A stretch of DNA of 64,000 nucleotides, from positions 1-64,000 of the forward strand of contig NC_090980.1 of NCBI RefSeq assembly GCF_040807025.1, given 5' to 3'. Source of the DNA: Struthio camelus (Eukaryota > Chordata > Aves > Struthioniformes > Struthionidae). The notes beneath the pieces are model-generated. The model had not been told where the DNA came from. It searched no databases and was given only the letters and a program-made list of their open reading frames with translations. Positions 21,506-33,051 of this stretch are shown here, piece by piece (the stretch's first letter is position 1; the number at the start of each line of letters is the position of its first letter). Position numbers and translations under genes: made by a program.

Positions 21506-23395
21506 GCGCCCAGACCGGCCCAAACCGGCCCAGACCGGCCCAGACCGGCCCCGGAACAGCCTGGAACAGCCCAAACCGCCCCAAACCGGCCCTGGACTGG
21601 CCCAAACCACCCCCGGAACAGCCTGGACCGGCCCAAACCGCCCCAAACCACCCCAGACCGGCCCAGACCGGCCCCGGAACAGCCCCAAACCGGCCCAAAC
21701 CGGCCCAGACCGGCCCAGACCGGCCCAGACCGGCCCCGGAACAGCCTGGAACAGCCCAAACCGCCCCAAACCGGCCCTGGACTGGCCCAAACCACCCCCG
21801 GAACAGCCTGGACCGGCCCAAACCGCCCCAAACCACCCCAGACTGGCCCAGACCGGCCCCGGAACAGCCCCAAACCGGCCCAGACCGGCCCAGACTGGCC
21901 CAGACCGGCCCCGGAACAGCCCCAAACCAGCCCAAACTGCCCCAAACCGCCCCAAACTGGCCCAGACCGGCCCAGACCGGCCCCGGAACAGCCTGGAACA
22001 GCCCAAACTGCCCCAAACCGGCCCTGGACTGGCCCAAACCACCCCCGGAACAGCCTGGACCGGCCCAAACCGCCCCAAACCACCCCAGACCAGCCCAGAC
22101 CGGCCCCGGAACAGCCCCAAACCGGCCCAGACCGGCCCAGACCGGCCCCGGAACAGCCCCAGACCGGCCCAGACCGGCCCCGGAACAGCCCCAAACCGGC
22201 CCAGACCGGCCCAGACTGGCCCAGACCGGCCGCGGAACCGCCCCAAACCGGCCCAGACCGGCCCCGGAACAGCCCCAAACCGGCCCAAACTGCCCCAAAC
22301 CGCCCCAAACTGGCTCAGACCGGCCCAGACCGGCCCCGGAACAGCCTGGAACAGCCCAAACCGCCCCAAACCGGCCCTGGACTGGCCCAAACCACCCCCG
22401 GAACAGCCTGGACCGGCCCAAACCGCCCCAAACCACCCCAAACCGGCCCGGAACAGCCTGGACTGGCCAAGACCAGCCCAGACCGGCCCCGGAACAGCCC
22501 CAAACCGGCCCAGACCGGCCCAGACCGGCCCCGGAACAGCCTGGAACAGCCCGGAACAGCCCGGAACAGCCCAAACTGGCCCTGGAACAGCCCCAAACCG
22601 GCCCGGAACAGCCCAAACCGGCCCCAGAACAGCCCGGACTGGCCCAAACCGCCCCAAACCGGCCCCGGACCAGCCCAAACCGCCCCAAACCGGCCCTGGA
22701 ATGCTCCGGAACGGTCCAGAACAGCCCAGAACACTCTGGAACAGCCCAGACCAACCCAAACCGCCCCAAACCGGCCCCGGAACAGCCCGGACCAGCCCAA
22801 ACCTCCCCAAACCGGCCCCGGAACAGCCCGGACCAGCCCAAACTGGCCCCAAACTGGCCCCGGAACAGCCTGGAACACTCCGGAATGGCCTGGAACGCTC
22901 CAGAACAGCCCAAACTGGCCCAAACCGGCCCTGGAACGGCCCGGAACAGCCTGGAATGCTCCGGACTGGCCCAAACCGCCCCAAACCGGCTCCGGAACAG
23001 CCCGGAACACTCCGGAATGGCCCAGAACGCTCCGGAACAGCCCAGAACACCCCATAATTTCCCAGAATGGCCCGGAACGGCCCAAATCGGCCCCAGAACA
23101 GCCCAGAATCCCCCGGAATGCCCCAAACTGCCCCAAATCGGCCCTGGAAATGGCCTGGAACAGCCCAGAACGGTCCGGAACAGTCCAGAACAGCCTGGAA
23201 CACCCCAAACTGGCCCCAGAACAGCCCGGAACGGCCCGGGAACGGCCTGGAGCGCTCCGGAACGCTCCGGAACAGCCTCAACTGCCCCAAAACGGCCTGG
23301 GACGCTCCAGAACGGCCCAAACCGCCCCAAAACGGCCCGGAACGGCCCAGAATGGCCCAAACCGGCCCGGAAGGCTCCAGAACCGACCCCCCCCG
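21506..23395 (+). repeat. SMG9: GGCCCAGACCGGCCCCGGAA array forming the SMG9 3' UTR
   Basis: From the SMG9 stop to the AATAAA at 23436, almost all sequence is tandem CCAAACCGGCCCAGACCGGC and CCCCGGAACAGCCTGGA, with several higher-order copies of about 230-350 bp (compare 21545, 21745, 21995, 22345). The 3' end drifts to GGAACGGCC and GGAACACTCC variants. Confidence 0.85.
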
Positions 23396-23435
23396 GGAGG
23401 GACCCAGGCGTCCGGGTCCTTGTGGGACCACCCGA

Positions 23436-23441
23436 AATAAA
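23436..23441 (+). terminator. SMG9: Poly(A) signal AATAAA for SMG9
   Basis: Canonical AATAAA after the repeat-filled 3' UTR and about 420 bp before the XRCC1 ATG. No other AATAAA occurs after the SMG9 stop. Confidence 0.75.
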
Positions 23442-23469
23442 GCCGGAAGAACTGCAGACTGCTCTCTGA

Positions 23470-23861
23470 CGTCATCACTCCGTGACGTAAGCGGCGGCGG
23501 AGGGGAGGGCGCGCACTGCGCAGGCGCGGCGGCAGGGCGGGAGAGAGCCCCGCCCCTCGGGGGGGAAAGGAACCCGCGCGCCTGCGCAGTGCGGCCGGGA
23601 GGACCGGCGCGCCATCGAGGCGGGCGGAGCGGCGGCGCAGAGCGGCTTCCGCTGGGGGGCGGAAGCGAGGCGAGAGCGGCGCAGGAGGAGCCCGCGCGCC
23701 TGCGCAGTGCGGCCGGGAGGACCGGCGCGCCATCGAGGCGGGCGGAGCGGCGGCGCAGAGCGGCTTCCGGTGGCGGGCGGAAGTGGGGCGAGAGGGGCGG
23801 CGGGAGCAGGAGGCGGCGGGAGCGGGAGCGGGAGCGGGAGCGGGAGCGGGAGGCGGCGGCG
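23470..23861 (+). promoter_or_regulatory. XRCC1: XRCC1 CpG promoter with a tandem 118-bp duplication
   Basis: Two near-identical segments, 23575-23692 and 23693-about 23810, each carry CCTGCGCAGTGCGGCC (NRF1-like), GCGCGCCATCGAGG and a CGGCTTCCG ETS-type site. A third partial CTGCGCAGGCGCGG lies at about 23516. A GGGAGC hexamer run follows just before the ATG at 23862. Promoter role inferred from position and motifs. Confidence 0.65.
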
Positions 23862-26800
23862 ATGCCGGAGATCCAGCTGCAGCATGTCGTGTCGGTCAGC
23901 AGCTCCGACCCGGTGAGCGGCGGCGGCGGCGGCGGCGAGGACCCGGGGCGGCTCCGCGGCCTGAGGCGGGAGGGGGCCGGACGGGTCCATTAACCGGGGA
24001 GGGAGGGGGGCGGGGCCACCTCGGGCACGGGGGCGGGGCCAGACTTGGGGGCGGTGCCACAACCTAGCCGGGGGGCGGGGCCAACCCGACTGCTTGGGGT
24101 GATAGAGGGGAGGATGGAGGGGGCGGGGCCGGCACCCAGGGGGCGGGGCCAGCCTCGAGGGGCGGGGCCAGACTTGGAGGCGGGGCCATAACCAAGCGGG
24201 GGGGCGGGGCTACCCTGACTGTTTGGATCTATAGATGGGGGGGACCAGGAGCACCATTGGGGGGCGTGGTCACGTTCTAGGGGGCGTGGCCAGGCTTGGG
24301 GGCGTGGCCAGGCTTGGGGGGCGGAGCCATTTCGGTGCCATGAGCCCCCCCTCTCCCTTGCAGGAGAAGGTAAAGGGCAGTGGATGGGGGGGGTGAGTGG
24401 GGGTGGGGGGCGTGGCCAGGCGGAAGGGGCGTGACCAAGAGCAAGGGGCGTGGCCAGCGAGGCTCCTCCCCCCCCACCCCAGACCCACTGCGCCGAGAAC
24501 CTGCTGCGGCCGGAGAGCTACCGGCCCTGGCGGGGGGCGCGGGCCGGCGAGAAGCAGGTCTGCGTGGTGCTGCAGGTGCGCCCGGACGCCTGGGCCCCTC
24601 GGCGGGGGGGGGGCGGGGGCGGGGGACGCCTGGGCCCCCCGGGAAGGGACCCCGGACGCCTGGGCCCCTCGGACGCCTGGGCCCTCTGGGAAGGGATCCC
24701 GGACGCCTGGGCCCCCTGGGAAGGGATCCCGGACGCCTGGGCCCCCTGGGAAGGGACCCCGGACGCCTGGGCCCCTCGGACGCCTGGGCCTCCTGGGAAG
24801 GGATCCCGGACTCCTGGGCCCCTCGGACACCTGGGTCCCCTGGGAAGGGATCCCGGACGCCTGGGCCCCTCGGACGCCTGGGCCCCCTGGGAAGGGATCC
24901 TGGACGCCTGGGCCCCCTGTGGGATGGGATCCCGGACGCCTGGGCCCCTCGGACACCTGGGCCCCCTGGGAAGGGATCCCGGACGCCTGGGCCCCTCGAA
25001 CGCCTGGGCCCCCTGGGATGGGATCCTGGACTCCTGGGCCCCTCGGACACCTGGGCCCCCTGAAGGGACGCGGTGGGGGGTAATTGCGGACGCCTGGGCC
25101 CCCTGGGAAGGGATCCCGGACGCCTGGGCCCCTCGGACACCTGGGCCCCCCGGGAAGGGATCCCGGACGCCTGGGCCCCCTGAAGGGACGCGGTGGCGGA
25201 GGGGGTGTGTGGGGGGGGATAATCCCGGACGCCTGGGCCCCCCGGAAGGGATGGGGCACCCGGACTCCTGGGCCCGCCGGTTGGGGGCTGGGGGCGGGGT
25301 GGGTGGGGGCGAAGCGGCGTCGAGCGAGCAGGGCCCGGACGCCTGGGCCCCGCAGTTTGCCCGGGAGGCGCGCGTGCACCGCATCGAGGTGGGCAACGAG
25401 GGCTCGGCCTTCGTGGAGGTGCTGGCGGGGGCGGCGGCGGGCGGCGACTTCGAGGTACGGAACCGGGGGGGCGGCGGGGGGGGGGGGGACGCGGCGCCAC
25501 CGCGCTGACCCCCCCCCTCCTCGCGTCCCCCCCCCCCAGGTGCTGCTGCCGGCGGCGGCGCTGCTGACGCCGGCCGAGAGCCGGGCCGGGACGGGGCTGC
25601 GGCGCGTGCGGCTCTTCGGGCCCCAGGCGCTGGCGCCGCCCGCCGCCCGCCGGCCCTGGGACCGCGTCAAGGTGGTCTGCAGCCAGCCCTACTGCCAGGT
25701 GCGGCGCCCGGGCCCCTTCCCCGGACGCCTGGGCCCCTTCCCCGGACGCCTGGGCCCCTTTCCGAGGCACCTAGGTCCTGCCCCGGACGCCTGGGCCCCT
25801 TCCCCGGACGCCTGGGCCCCTTTCCGAGGCACCTAGGTCCTGCCCCAGACGCCTGGGCCCCTTCCCCGGACACCTGGGTCCTTCCCCGGACACCTGGGCC
25901 CCTTCCCCGGACGCCTGGGTCCCTCCCCGGATGCCTGGGCCCCTTCCCGGATGCCTGGGCCCCTTCCCCGGATGCCTGGGCCCCTTTCCCGGACGCCTGG
26001 GCCCCTTTCCCGGACACCTGGGCCCCTTTCTGAGGCTCCTAGGTCCTGCCCCGGATGGCGGGGCCCCTTCCCCGGACGCCTGGGCCCCTTCCCCGGACAC
26101 CTGGGCCCCTTCCCCGGACGCCTGGGCCCCTTTCTGAGGCTCCTAGGTCCTGCCCCGGACGCCTGGGCCCCTTCCCCGGACGCCTGGGCCCCTTTCTGAG
26201 GCTCCTAGGTCCTGCCCCGGACACCTGGGCCCCTTCCCCGGACGCCTGGGCCCCTTTCCGAGGCACCTAGGTCCTGCCCCAGACGCCTGGGCCCCTTCCC
26301 CGGACACCTGGGTCCTTCCCCGGACACCTGGGCCCCTTCCCCGGACACCTGGGCCCCTTCCCCGGACGCCTGGGTCCCTCCCCGGATGCCTGGGCCCCTT
26401 CCCCGGATGCCTGGGCCCCTTTCTGAGGCACCTAGGTCCTTCCCCGGACACCTGGGCCCCTTCCCCGGACACCTGGGCCCCTTCCCTGGACACCTGGGTC
26501 CCTCCCCGGACGCCTGGGCCCCTTCCCCGGACGCCTGGGCCCCTTTCCGAGGCACCTAGGTCCTGCCTCGGACGCCTGGGCCCCTGCCTCGGACGCCTGG
26601 GTCCCTCCCCGGACACCTGGGCCCCTTCCCCGGACGCCTGGGCCCCTTCCCCGGACGCCTGGGCCCCTTTCTGAGGTTCCTAGGTCCTGCCCCGGACACC
26701 TGGGCCCCTTCCCCGGACACCTGGGCCCCTTCCCCGGACGCCTGGGCCCCTTTCTGAGGCTCCTAGGTCCTGCCCCGGACACCTGGGTCCCTTCCCCGGA

Positions 26801-29800
26801 CACCTGGGCCCCTTCCCCGGACACCTGGGTCCCTCCCCGGACACCTGGGCCCCTTCCCCGGACGCCTGGGCCCCTTCCCCGGACGCCTGGGCCCCTCCCC
26901 GGACACCTGGGCCCCCCCGGACGCCTGGGCCCTCCCCGGACACCTGGGCCCCTCCCCGGACACCTGGGCCCCTTCCCCGGACGCCTGGGCCCCTCCCCGG
27001 ACACCTGGGCCCCTCCCCGGACACCTGGGCCCCTTCCCCGGACGCCTGGGCCCCTCCCCGGACGCCTGGGCCCTCCCCGGACACCTGGGTCCCTCCCCGG
27101 ACACCTGGGCCCCTTCCCCGGACGCCTGGGCCCCTCCCCGGACACCTGGGCCCCTCCCCGGACACCTGGGCCCCCCCGGACGCCTGGGCCCCTTTCCCGG
27201 ACGGCTGGGTCTATAGTGGGGGGGGGGGAGGGGACGCCTGGGCCCCGCCCGGACGCCTGGGTCCACAGTGGGGGGAGGGGGGGGAGGGGCCGCCCGGACG
27301 CCTGGGCCCCTGACGGCCGCCGCGCAGACGCGCCCCTTCGGCCTCTCCTTCGTGCGCTTCCACTCGCCGCCCGAGAGCGAGGAGCCGCCGGCCGCCGTGA
27401 GTCGCCCCGACCCCCAGCCGCCCCCCCGGACCCCCAACCGCCCCCCCGCTGCCCCCCGGACCCCCAACCGCCCCCCCGGACCCCCAACCGCCCCCCCGGG
27501 ACCCCCAACCGCCCCCAACCGCCCCCCTGCTGCCCCCCAGGACCCCCAACCGCCCCCCGCTGCCCCCCAACTGCCCCCCCGGACCCCCAGCCGCCCCCCC
27601 GCTGCCCCCCAGCCACCCCCCAACTGCCCCCCCGGACCCCCAGCCGCCCCCCCGCTGCCCCCCGGACCCCCAACCGCCCCCCCGCTGCCCCCCTGGACCC
27701 CCAACTGCCCCCCCGGGACCCCCGACTGCCCCCCAACTGCCCCCCCAGACCCCCAGCCGCCCCCCCGCTGCCCCCCGGGACCCCCAACTGCCTGCCCGGA
27801 CCCCCAACCGCCCACAACCACCCCCCTGGGACCCCCAACTGCCCCCCCAGACCCCTGGCTGCCCCCCAACTGCCCCCCTGGACCCCCAACTGCCCCCCCA
27901 GGCCCCCAACTGCCCCCCAACCGCCCCCCAACTGCTCCCCTGGACCCCCAACTGCCCCCCCGGGCCCCCAACTGCCCCCCAACCGCCCCCCAACTGCCCC
28001 CCTGGACCCCCAACTGCCCCCCCGGGCCCCCAACTGCCCCCAACCGCCCCCCAACTGCCCCCCCGGACCCCCAACTGCCCCCCCGGGCCCCCAACTGCCC
28101 CCCAACCGCCCCCCAACTGCCCCCCTGGACCCCCAACTGTCCCCCCTGGCCCCCAGCTGCCCCCCAACTGCCCCCCCGGACCCCCAACCGCCCCCCCAGA
28201 CCCCCAGCTGCCCCCCAACTGCCGCCTGAACCCCCAACTGCCCCCCCAGCTGCCCCCCAACCGCCCCCCAACTGCCCCCCTGGACCCCCGACTTCCCCCC
28301 AACGGCCCCCCCGGGACCCCCGCCCACCCGCCCGCGGTGACCCCCGCTGCCCCCCCCCGCAGCCGAGGCGCCTGGGTCCCTTCACGGTGCGCGACGAGGA
28401 GGAGGAGGAGGACGGCGGCGGCCGGCGGCCCGGGGAGCTCTTCTACCGCCGGGGGGGGCCGCCCTCGCCCCCAGGTGCGCCCGGACGCCTGGGCCCCCCC
28501 CCCCCAAAGACCCCCGCCCGGACGCCTGGGCCCCTGCGCGAGCTCTCGCTCTCGCCCGCAGCCGCCCCCCGGGACGCGGCCGGGCCCAGCTACGCCGTGG
28601 CCGCGCTGCAGGCCGGCGCCGCCCGGGCCCAACCGGCCCCCGCTCGCCCCGCCAAGGTAGGGCCCAGGCGTCCGGGCGGGGCGGGAGGCCCGGAGGGGCC
28701 CAGGCGTCCGGCCGCCGTCACCCCTCGCTCCGCCGCAGGGCCCGGCCGGCGCCAAGAGGAAGTCCGACTTCCCGGCGGCCGACGGCGCCTCGCCGCCGCC
28801 GCCAAAAAGACCCGGACGCCCGGGCCCCGCCGAAGGGCGGCCGGGCGTTTCGCGCCCGTCGGCCGCCCGGACGCCTGGGCCCTCGGCGACGGTTCCCGCC
28901 CGGACGCCTGGGTCCCCGGAGCGGGCGCTGGCCGGCGTCGTGGTGGTGCTGAGCGGCTTCGAGAACCCGCTGCGCGGCCGCCTGCGCGACGCCGCCTTGG
29001 CCATGGGGGCGGCGTACCGGCCCGACTGGACCCCCGACAGCACCCACCTCGTGTAGGTCGCGGCGACGGGGCCCCGGCGTCCGGGGGGGGGCCCAGGTGT
29101 CCGGGAGGGGCCCAGGTGTCTGGAAGGGCCCAGGCGTCCGGGAGGGGCCCAGGCGTCCGGGGAGGGGCCCAGGCGTCCGGGGGTGGGCCCAGGCGTCCGG
29201 GGGTGGGCCCAGGTGTCCGGGAGGGGCCCAGGCGTCTGGGAAAGGGCCCAGGTGTCCGGGGGGCCCAGGCATCCGGGAGGGACCCAGGTGTCCAGGGGGC
29301 CCAGGTGTCCGGGAGGGACCCAGGTGTCCGGGGGGGCCCAGGTGTCCGGGAGGGGCCCAGGCGTCCGGGAGGGGCCCAGGTGTCCGGGGGGGGCCCAGGC
29401 GTCCGGGGAGGGACCCAGGCGTCCGGGGAGGGGCCCAGGTGTCCGGGGGGGGACCCAGGCGTCCGGGAGGAGCCCAGGTGTCCGGGGAGGGCCCACATGT
29501 CCGGGGAGGGACCCAGGCGTCCGGGGGGGGACCCAGGCGTCCGGGGAGGGGCCCAGGCGTCCGGGGAGGGACCCAGACGTCCGGGAGGGACCCAGGCGTC
29601 TGGGGGGGCCCAGGTGTCCGGGGGGGGCCCAGGTGTCCAGGGAGGGGCCCAGGTGTCCGGGGAGGGGCCCAGGCGTCCGGGGAGGGGGCCCAGGTGTCCG
29701 GGGAGGGGCGCAGGCGTCCTGGAGGGCCCAGGTGTCCGGGGAGGGGCCCCGGCGTCCGGGGGGGGCCCAGGTGTTAGGGAGGGGCGCAGGTGTCCGGGAA

Positions 29801-32788
29801 GGACCCAGGCGTCCGGGGGGGCCCAGGCGTCCGGGGAGGGGCCCAGGTGTCCGGGAAGGACCCAGGCGTCCGGGGGGGCCCAGGTGTCTGGGGAGGGGCC
29901 CAGGCGTCCAGGAGGGGCCCAGGTGTCCGGGGAGGGGCCCAGGCGTCCGGGGAGGGACCCAGGCGTCCGGGGGGACCCAGGCGTCCGGGGAAGGGACCCA
30001 GGTGTCCGGGGAGGGACCCAGGCGTCCGGGAGGGACCCAGGCGTCCGGGAGGGGCCCAGGTGTCCGGGGGGGGCCCAGGCGTCCGGGGGGACCCAGGCGT
30101 CCGGGAGGGGCCCAGGTGTCCGGGGGGGCCCAGGCGTCCGGGGGGACCCAGGCGTCCGGGGAGGGCCCCGGTGTCCGGGGAGGGGCCCAGGCGTCCGGGG
30201 AGGGCCCCGGTGTCCGGGGAGGGACCCAGGCGTCCGGGAGGGACCCAGGCGTCCGGGAGGGACCCAGGTGTCCGGGAGGGCCCCGGCGTCCGGGGGGACC
30301 CAGGCGCGCCGCCCCCCCGCAGCTGCGCCTTCGCCCGCACCCCCAAGGCCGCCCGGGCCCGGGCGCTCGGCGGCCGCCTCGTCTCTCCCGCCTGGATCTG
30401 GGACTGTCAGCGCCAGCGGCGCCGCCTGCCCGTCGCCCCGTGAGCTGCGGCTCCGCCCCCTCGGGGGCGGGGCTTGGGATGGGACACGCCCCCTGGGGGT
30501 GGGGAGACTCCCCTGGGGGTGGGGCCGGGAGTGGGACACTCTTTGGGGGGCGGGGCCTGAGGTGGGACACACCCCCTGGTGGGTGGGGCCTTGGGAGGGA
30601 GGGGGTGGAGCTTGGTTGCACTATGGGGGAGGGGTTGGTGCCAGGGGGGAGGAGCTTGGGAGGCCACGCCCACTGCCGTGGTCTGGGTGGGTGGGGCTGA
30701 GGGAGGCCACACCCCCTGCAGGGAGGGGCTGTGGGGAAGCCCCACCCCTGTTTGGGGTGTTTGGGAGGCCCCATCTCGTGGGGGGAGGGGCTTGTGGGGG
30801 TGGCCACGCCCCCGGAGTGGGAGGGGCCCCTGAGGTGCATTGTGGGTAACTGCTTCTCCCCACAGGTACCTGCTGGACGGTCCTGGCTCCGCCTCTTCCG
30901 ACAGCGATGGGGAGGAGCCTGCAGGAGCCCCACCCCCAGCCCGCCCCCGCCGGGCCCACAAGGTGGGAGAGGGGCGCCCGGACGCCTGGGCCCTGGGGGA
31001 GGGGGATCCCGGACGCCTGGGTCCCTCCCGGACGCCTGGGTCCCTCCCGGACGCCTGGGCCCTACCCAGACGCCAGGGCCCCCCCCGGACACCTGGGTCC
31101 CTCCCGGACGCCGGGGCCCCTCCCGGACGCCTGGGCCCCTGACGCTCCCCCCCCCTCGCAGAGCCCCCCCCCGGCGGAGCCCGGCCCCTCGGGGGGCCCC
31201 GCGACCCCCCCCCGCTCCGACGCCGAGGACCCCCCAGGTAAGAGAGGGGCCCAGGCGTCCGGGCCCCGCCCCCGGCCCCAAGCGAGGCGGGAGGGCCCAG
31301 GCGTCCGGGACCCACCATCTTGCCCCCCCCCCCGCAGAGCCCCACGGCCGGGAGTCGGGCGACACCGACGACGAGCTGCGGAGGTGAGCGGCGCCCGGAC
31401 GCCTGGGTCCCTCGGCGACCTGGGGGGGGGTGTGGGGGGCGGCGCCCGGACGCCTGGGCCCCTTGTCACCCCCCCCCCCCCCGCCGCAGGATGGCGCCGG
31501 CCCCCCCCGCCGCCGCCGACGACGACCCCTACGGCGGCTCCACGGACGAGAACACGGACAGCGACGAGCCCGTCCCCCCGCTGCCTGGTACGCCCGGACG
31601 CCTGGGCCCCCCTCCCGGCCCGGCCCGGACGCCTGGGCCCTTTCCGACGTTTCTGCGACCGCAGATTTCTTCGAGGACAAAACCTTCTTCCTCTACGGCG
31701 ACTTCGCGGCCCCCGAGCGGCGCCTGCTGCAGCGCTACGTGACGGCCTTCGGCGGGTAGGCGGCGGGCCCAGGCGTCCGGGCAGGGGCCCAGGCGTCCGG
31801 GCGGGGGGCGGGGCCGGGAGCGCGGGACCGACGCAGCGACGCCCCCCGCAGGGCGCTGGCTGCCTACATGAGCGAGGAGGTGACGCACGTGGTGACGGCG
31901 CAGGAGTGGGACGAGACCTTCGAGGAGGTGAGACGCCTCCCGGACGCCTGGGCCCCTCCGCCTGCCGGACACCTGGGCCCCTCCCGGACACCTGGGCCCT
32001 TCCCGGACACCTGGGTCCCTCCCGGACGCCTGGGCCCCTCCCCCTGCCGGACACCTGGGCCCTTCCCGGACGCCTGGGCCCTTCCCGGACACCTGGGTCC
32101 CTCCCGGACGCCTGGGCCCCTCCCCCTGCCGGACACCTGGGCCCTTCCCGGACGCCTGGGCCCCTCCCGGACGCCTGGGTCCCTCCCGGACGCCTGGGCC
32201 CCTCCCCGGACACCTGGGCCCCTGCCCGGACACCTGGGACCCTCCCGGACGCCTGGGCCCCCCCCCGGACACCTGGGCCCCTGCCAGGACACCTGGGCCC
32301 CTCCCGGACGGCTGGGCTCTTCCCGGACACCTGGGTCCCTCCCGGACACCTGGGCCCCTCCCGGACGCCTGGGTCCTTCCCGGACACCTGGGCCCTCCCC
32401 CGGACACCTGGGCCCCTCCTGGACACCTGGGCCCCTCCTTGACACCTGGGTCCCTCCCGGACACCTGGGTCCCTCCCGGACGCCTGGGCCCTCCCCGGAC
32501 ACCTGGGCCCCTCCCAGACACCTGGGTCCCTCCCGGACACCTGGGTCCCTCTCTGGACACCTGGGTCCCTCCCCGGACGCCTGGGCCCTCCCCGGACACC
32601 TGGGCCCCTCCCGGACACCTGGGCCCCTCCCGGACGCCTGGGCCCCTCCCGGACGCCTGGGCCCCTCCCCGCAGGCCCTGGACGTGAACCCGTCGCTCTC
32701 CTTCGTGCGGCCCCGCTGGGTCCTGGCCTGCGGCGAGCGGCTGCGGCTGGTGCCACCGCAGCCCTTCGCCGTCGTCCCCCGCGCCTGA
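23862..32788 (+). CDS. XRCC1: XRCC1 single-strand break repair scaffold
   Basis: Nuclear scaffold for DNA ligase III, polymerase beta, PNKP and PARP1. Sixteen exons: 23862-23912, 24483-24575, 25356-25454, 25540-25698, 27328-27396, 28363-28474, 28562-28656, 28739-29052, 30323-30439, 30866-30962, 31162-31237, 31338-31383, 31490-31587, 31665-31755, 31852-31927, 32675-32788. They join in phase to 568 aa (human 633; the linkers are shorter). The N-terminal domain begins MPEIQLQHVVSVSSSD and includes FGLSFVRFHSPPESEE. BRCT1 spans exons 8-9 (GVVVVLSGFENPLRGRLRD, then WIWDCQ), BRCT2 exons 14-16 (FFLYGDF, then FVRPRWVLACGE). The CK2-phosphorylated motif for FHA partners is kept as YGGSTDENTDSDEP. Exon 8 carries two copies of the core repeat in frame (ARTPGPS and ARTPGSP). 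Confidence 0.97.
23913..24482 (+). repeat. GGGGGCGGGGCCAGACTTGG repeat, XRCC1 intron 1
   Basis: Irregular GGGGCGGGGCCA and GGGGGCGTGGCCAGGCTTGG units of 20-40 bp after the CpG island tail. No core copies. Confidence 0.75.
24576..25355 (+). repeat. Core minisatellite, XRCC1 intron 2
   Basis: The donor GTGCGC is directly followed by CCGGACGCCTGGGCCCC. Copies alternate with CTGGGAAGGGATCC spacers. The last copy forms the acceptor (GGACGCCTGGGCCCCGCAG). Confidence 0.92.
25699..27327 (+). repeat. Core minisatellite, XRCC1 intron 4
   Basis: 1.6 kb of CCTTCCCCGGACGCCTGGGC units with a recurring spacer TTTCTGAGGCTCCTAGGTCC (or CCGAGGCACC) every 60-170 bp, defining a higher-order repeat. Confidence 0.93.
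27397..28362 (+). repeat. CCCCCAACTGCCCCCCGGAC repeat, XRCC1 intron 5
   Basis: C-rich units CCCCCAACTGCCCCCC and GGACCCCCAACCGCCCCCC, with a roughly 110-bp higher-order repeat at 27890-28130. The sense RNA is C-rich and the template strand G-rich. Confidence 0.9.
29053..30322 (+). repeat. Core minisatellite, complement orientation, XRCC1 BRCT1 intron
   Basis: Over 50 copies of GGGCCCAGGCGTCCGGGGAG or the CAGGTGTCC variant, starting 18 bp after the donor and ending 20 bp before the acceptor. Confidence 0.93.
30440..30865 (+). repeat. Degenerate G-rich intron, XRCC1
   Basis: GGGGGTGGGGCC and GGCCACACCCCCTG motifs recur loosely without a clean period. It ends with CTTCTCCCCACAG. Confidence 0.6.
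31928..32674 (+). repeat. Core minisatellite, last XRCC1 intron
   Basis: CCCTCCCGGACACCTGGGCC and CCTCCCGGACGCCTGGGTCC copies, with a CCCCTGCCGGACACC variant marking a roughly 70-bp higher-order unit at 31960-32150. The last copy abuts the acceptor. Confidence 0.93.
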
Positions 32789-33045
32789 GGCGTGTCGAGG
32801 CGTGTCCAGGCGTGTCGAGGCGTGTCGTCGCGTGTGGAAGCGTGTCAGCGCGCGTCCGGGCGGGTCACAGCGCCTCGACCCCCGTCAAGGCGCCTCGCTA
32901 CGGCGCCGCCTCGCCCGGGCCGGCCTCGCGTGACGCCGCGTGTCCCGGCGGGACGGTGCGTGTTGCGGCGTGTTGTTGTTGCGTGGCGCCGATTCCCCCC
33001 CCCCCCCCGCCGGCGTTGTCCCCGTTTCGGGCCGTTTTCACGCGG

Positions 33046-33051
33046 ATTAAA
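33046..33051 (+). terminator. XRCC1: Candidate poly(A) signal ATTAAA for XRCC1
   Basis: ATTAAA lies 258 bp after the XRCC1 TGA, in a T/G-bearing context. The 3' UTR begins with seven or so GCGTGTCGAGGCGTGTC-type units. Confidence 0.6.

Noticed and set aside
28475-31664. Newly gained introner-type introns in XRCC1
   Set aside because: The exon boundaries and phases fit the standard vertebrate XRCC1 gene as I recall it, so the core filled old introns and did not create them.
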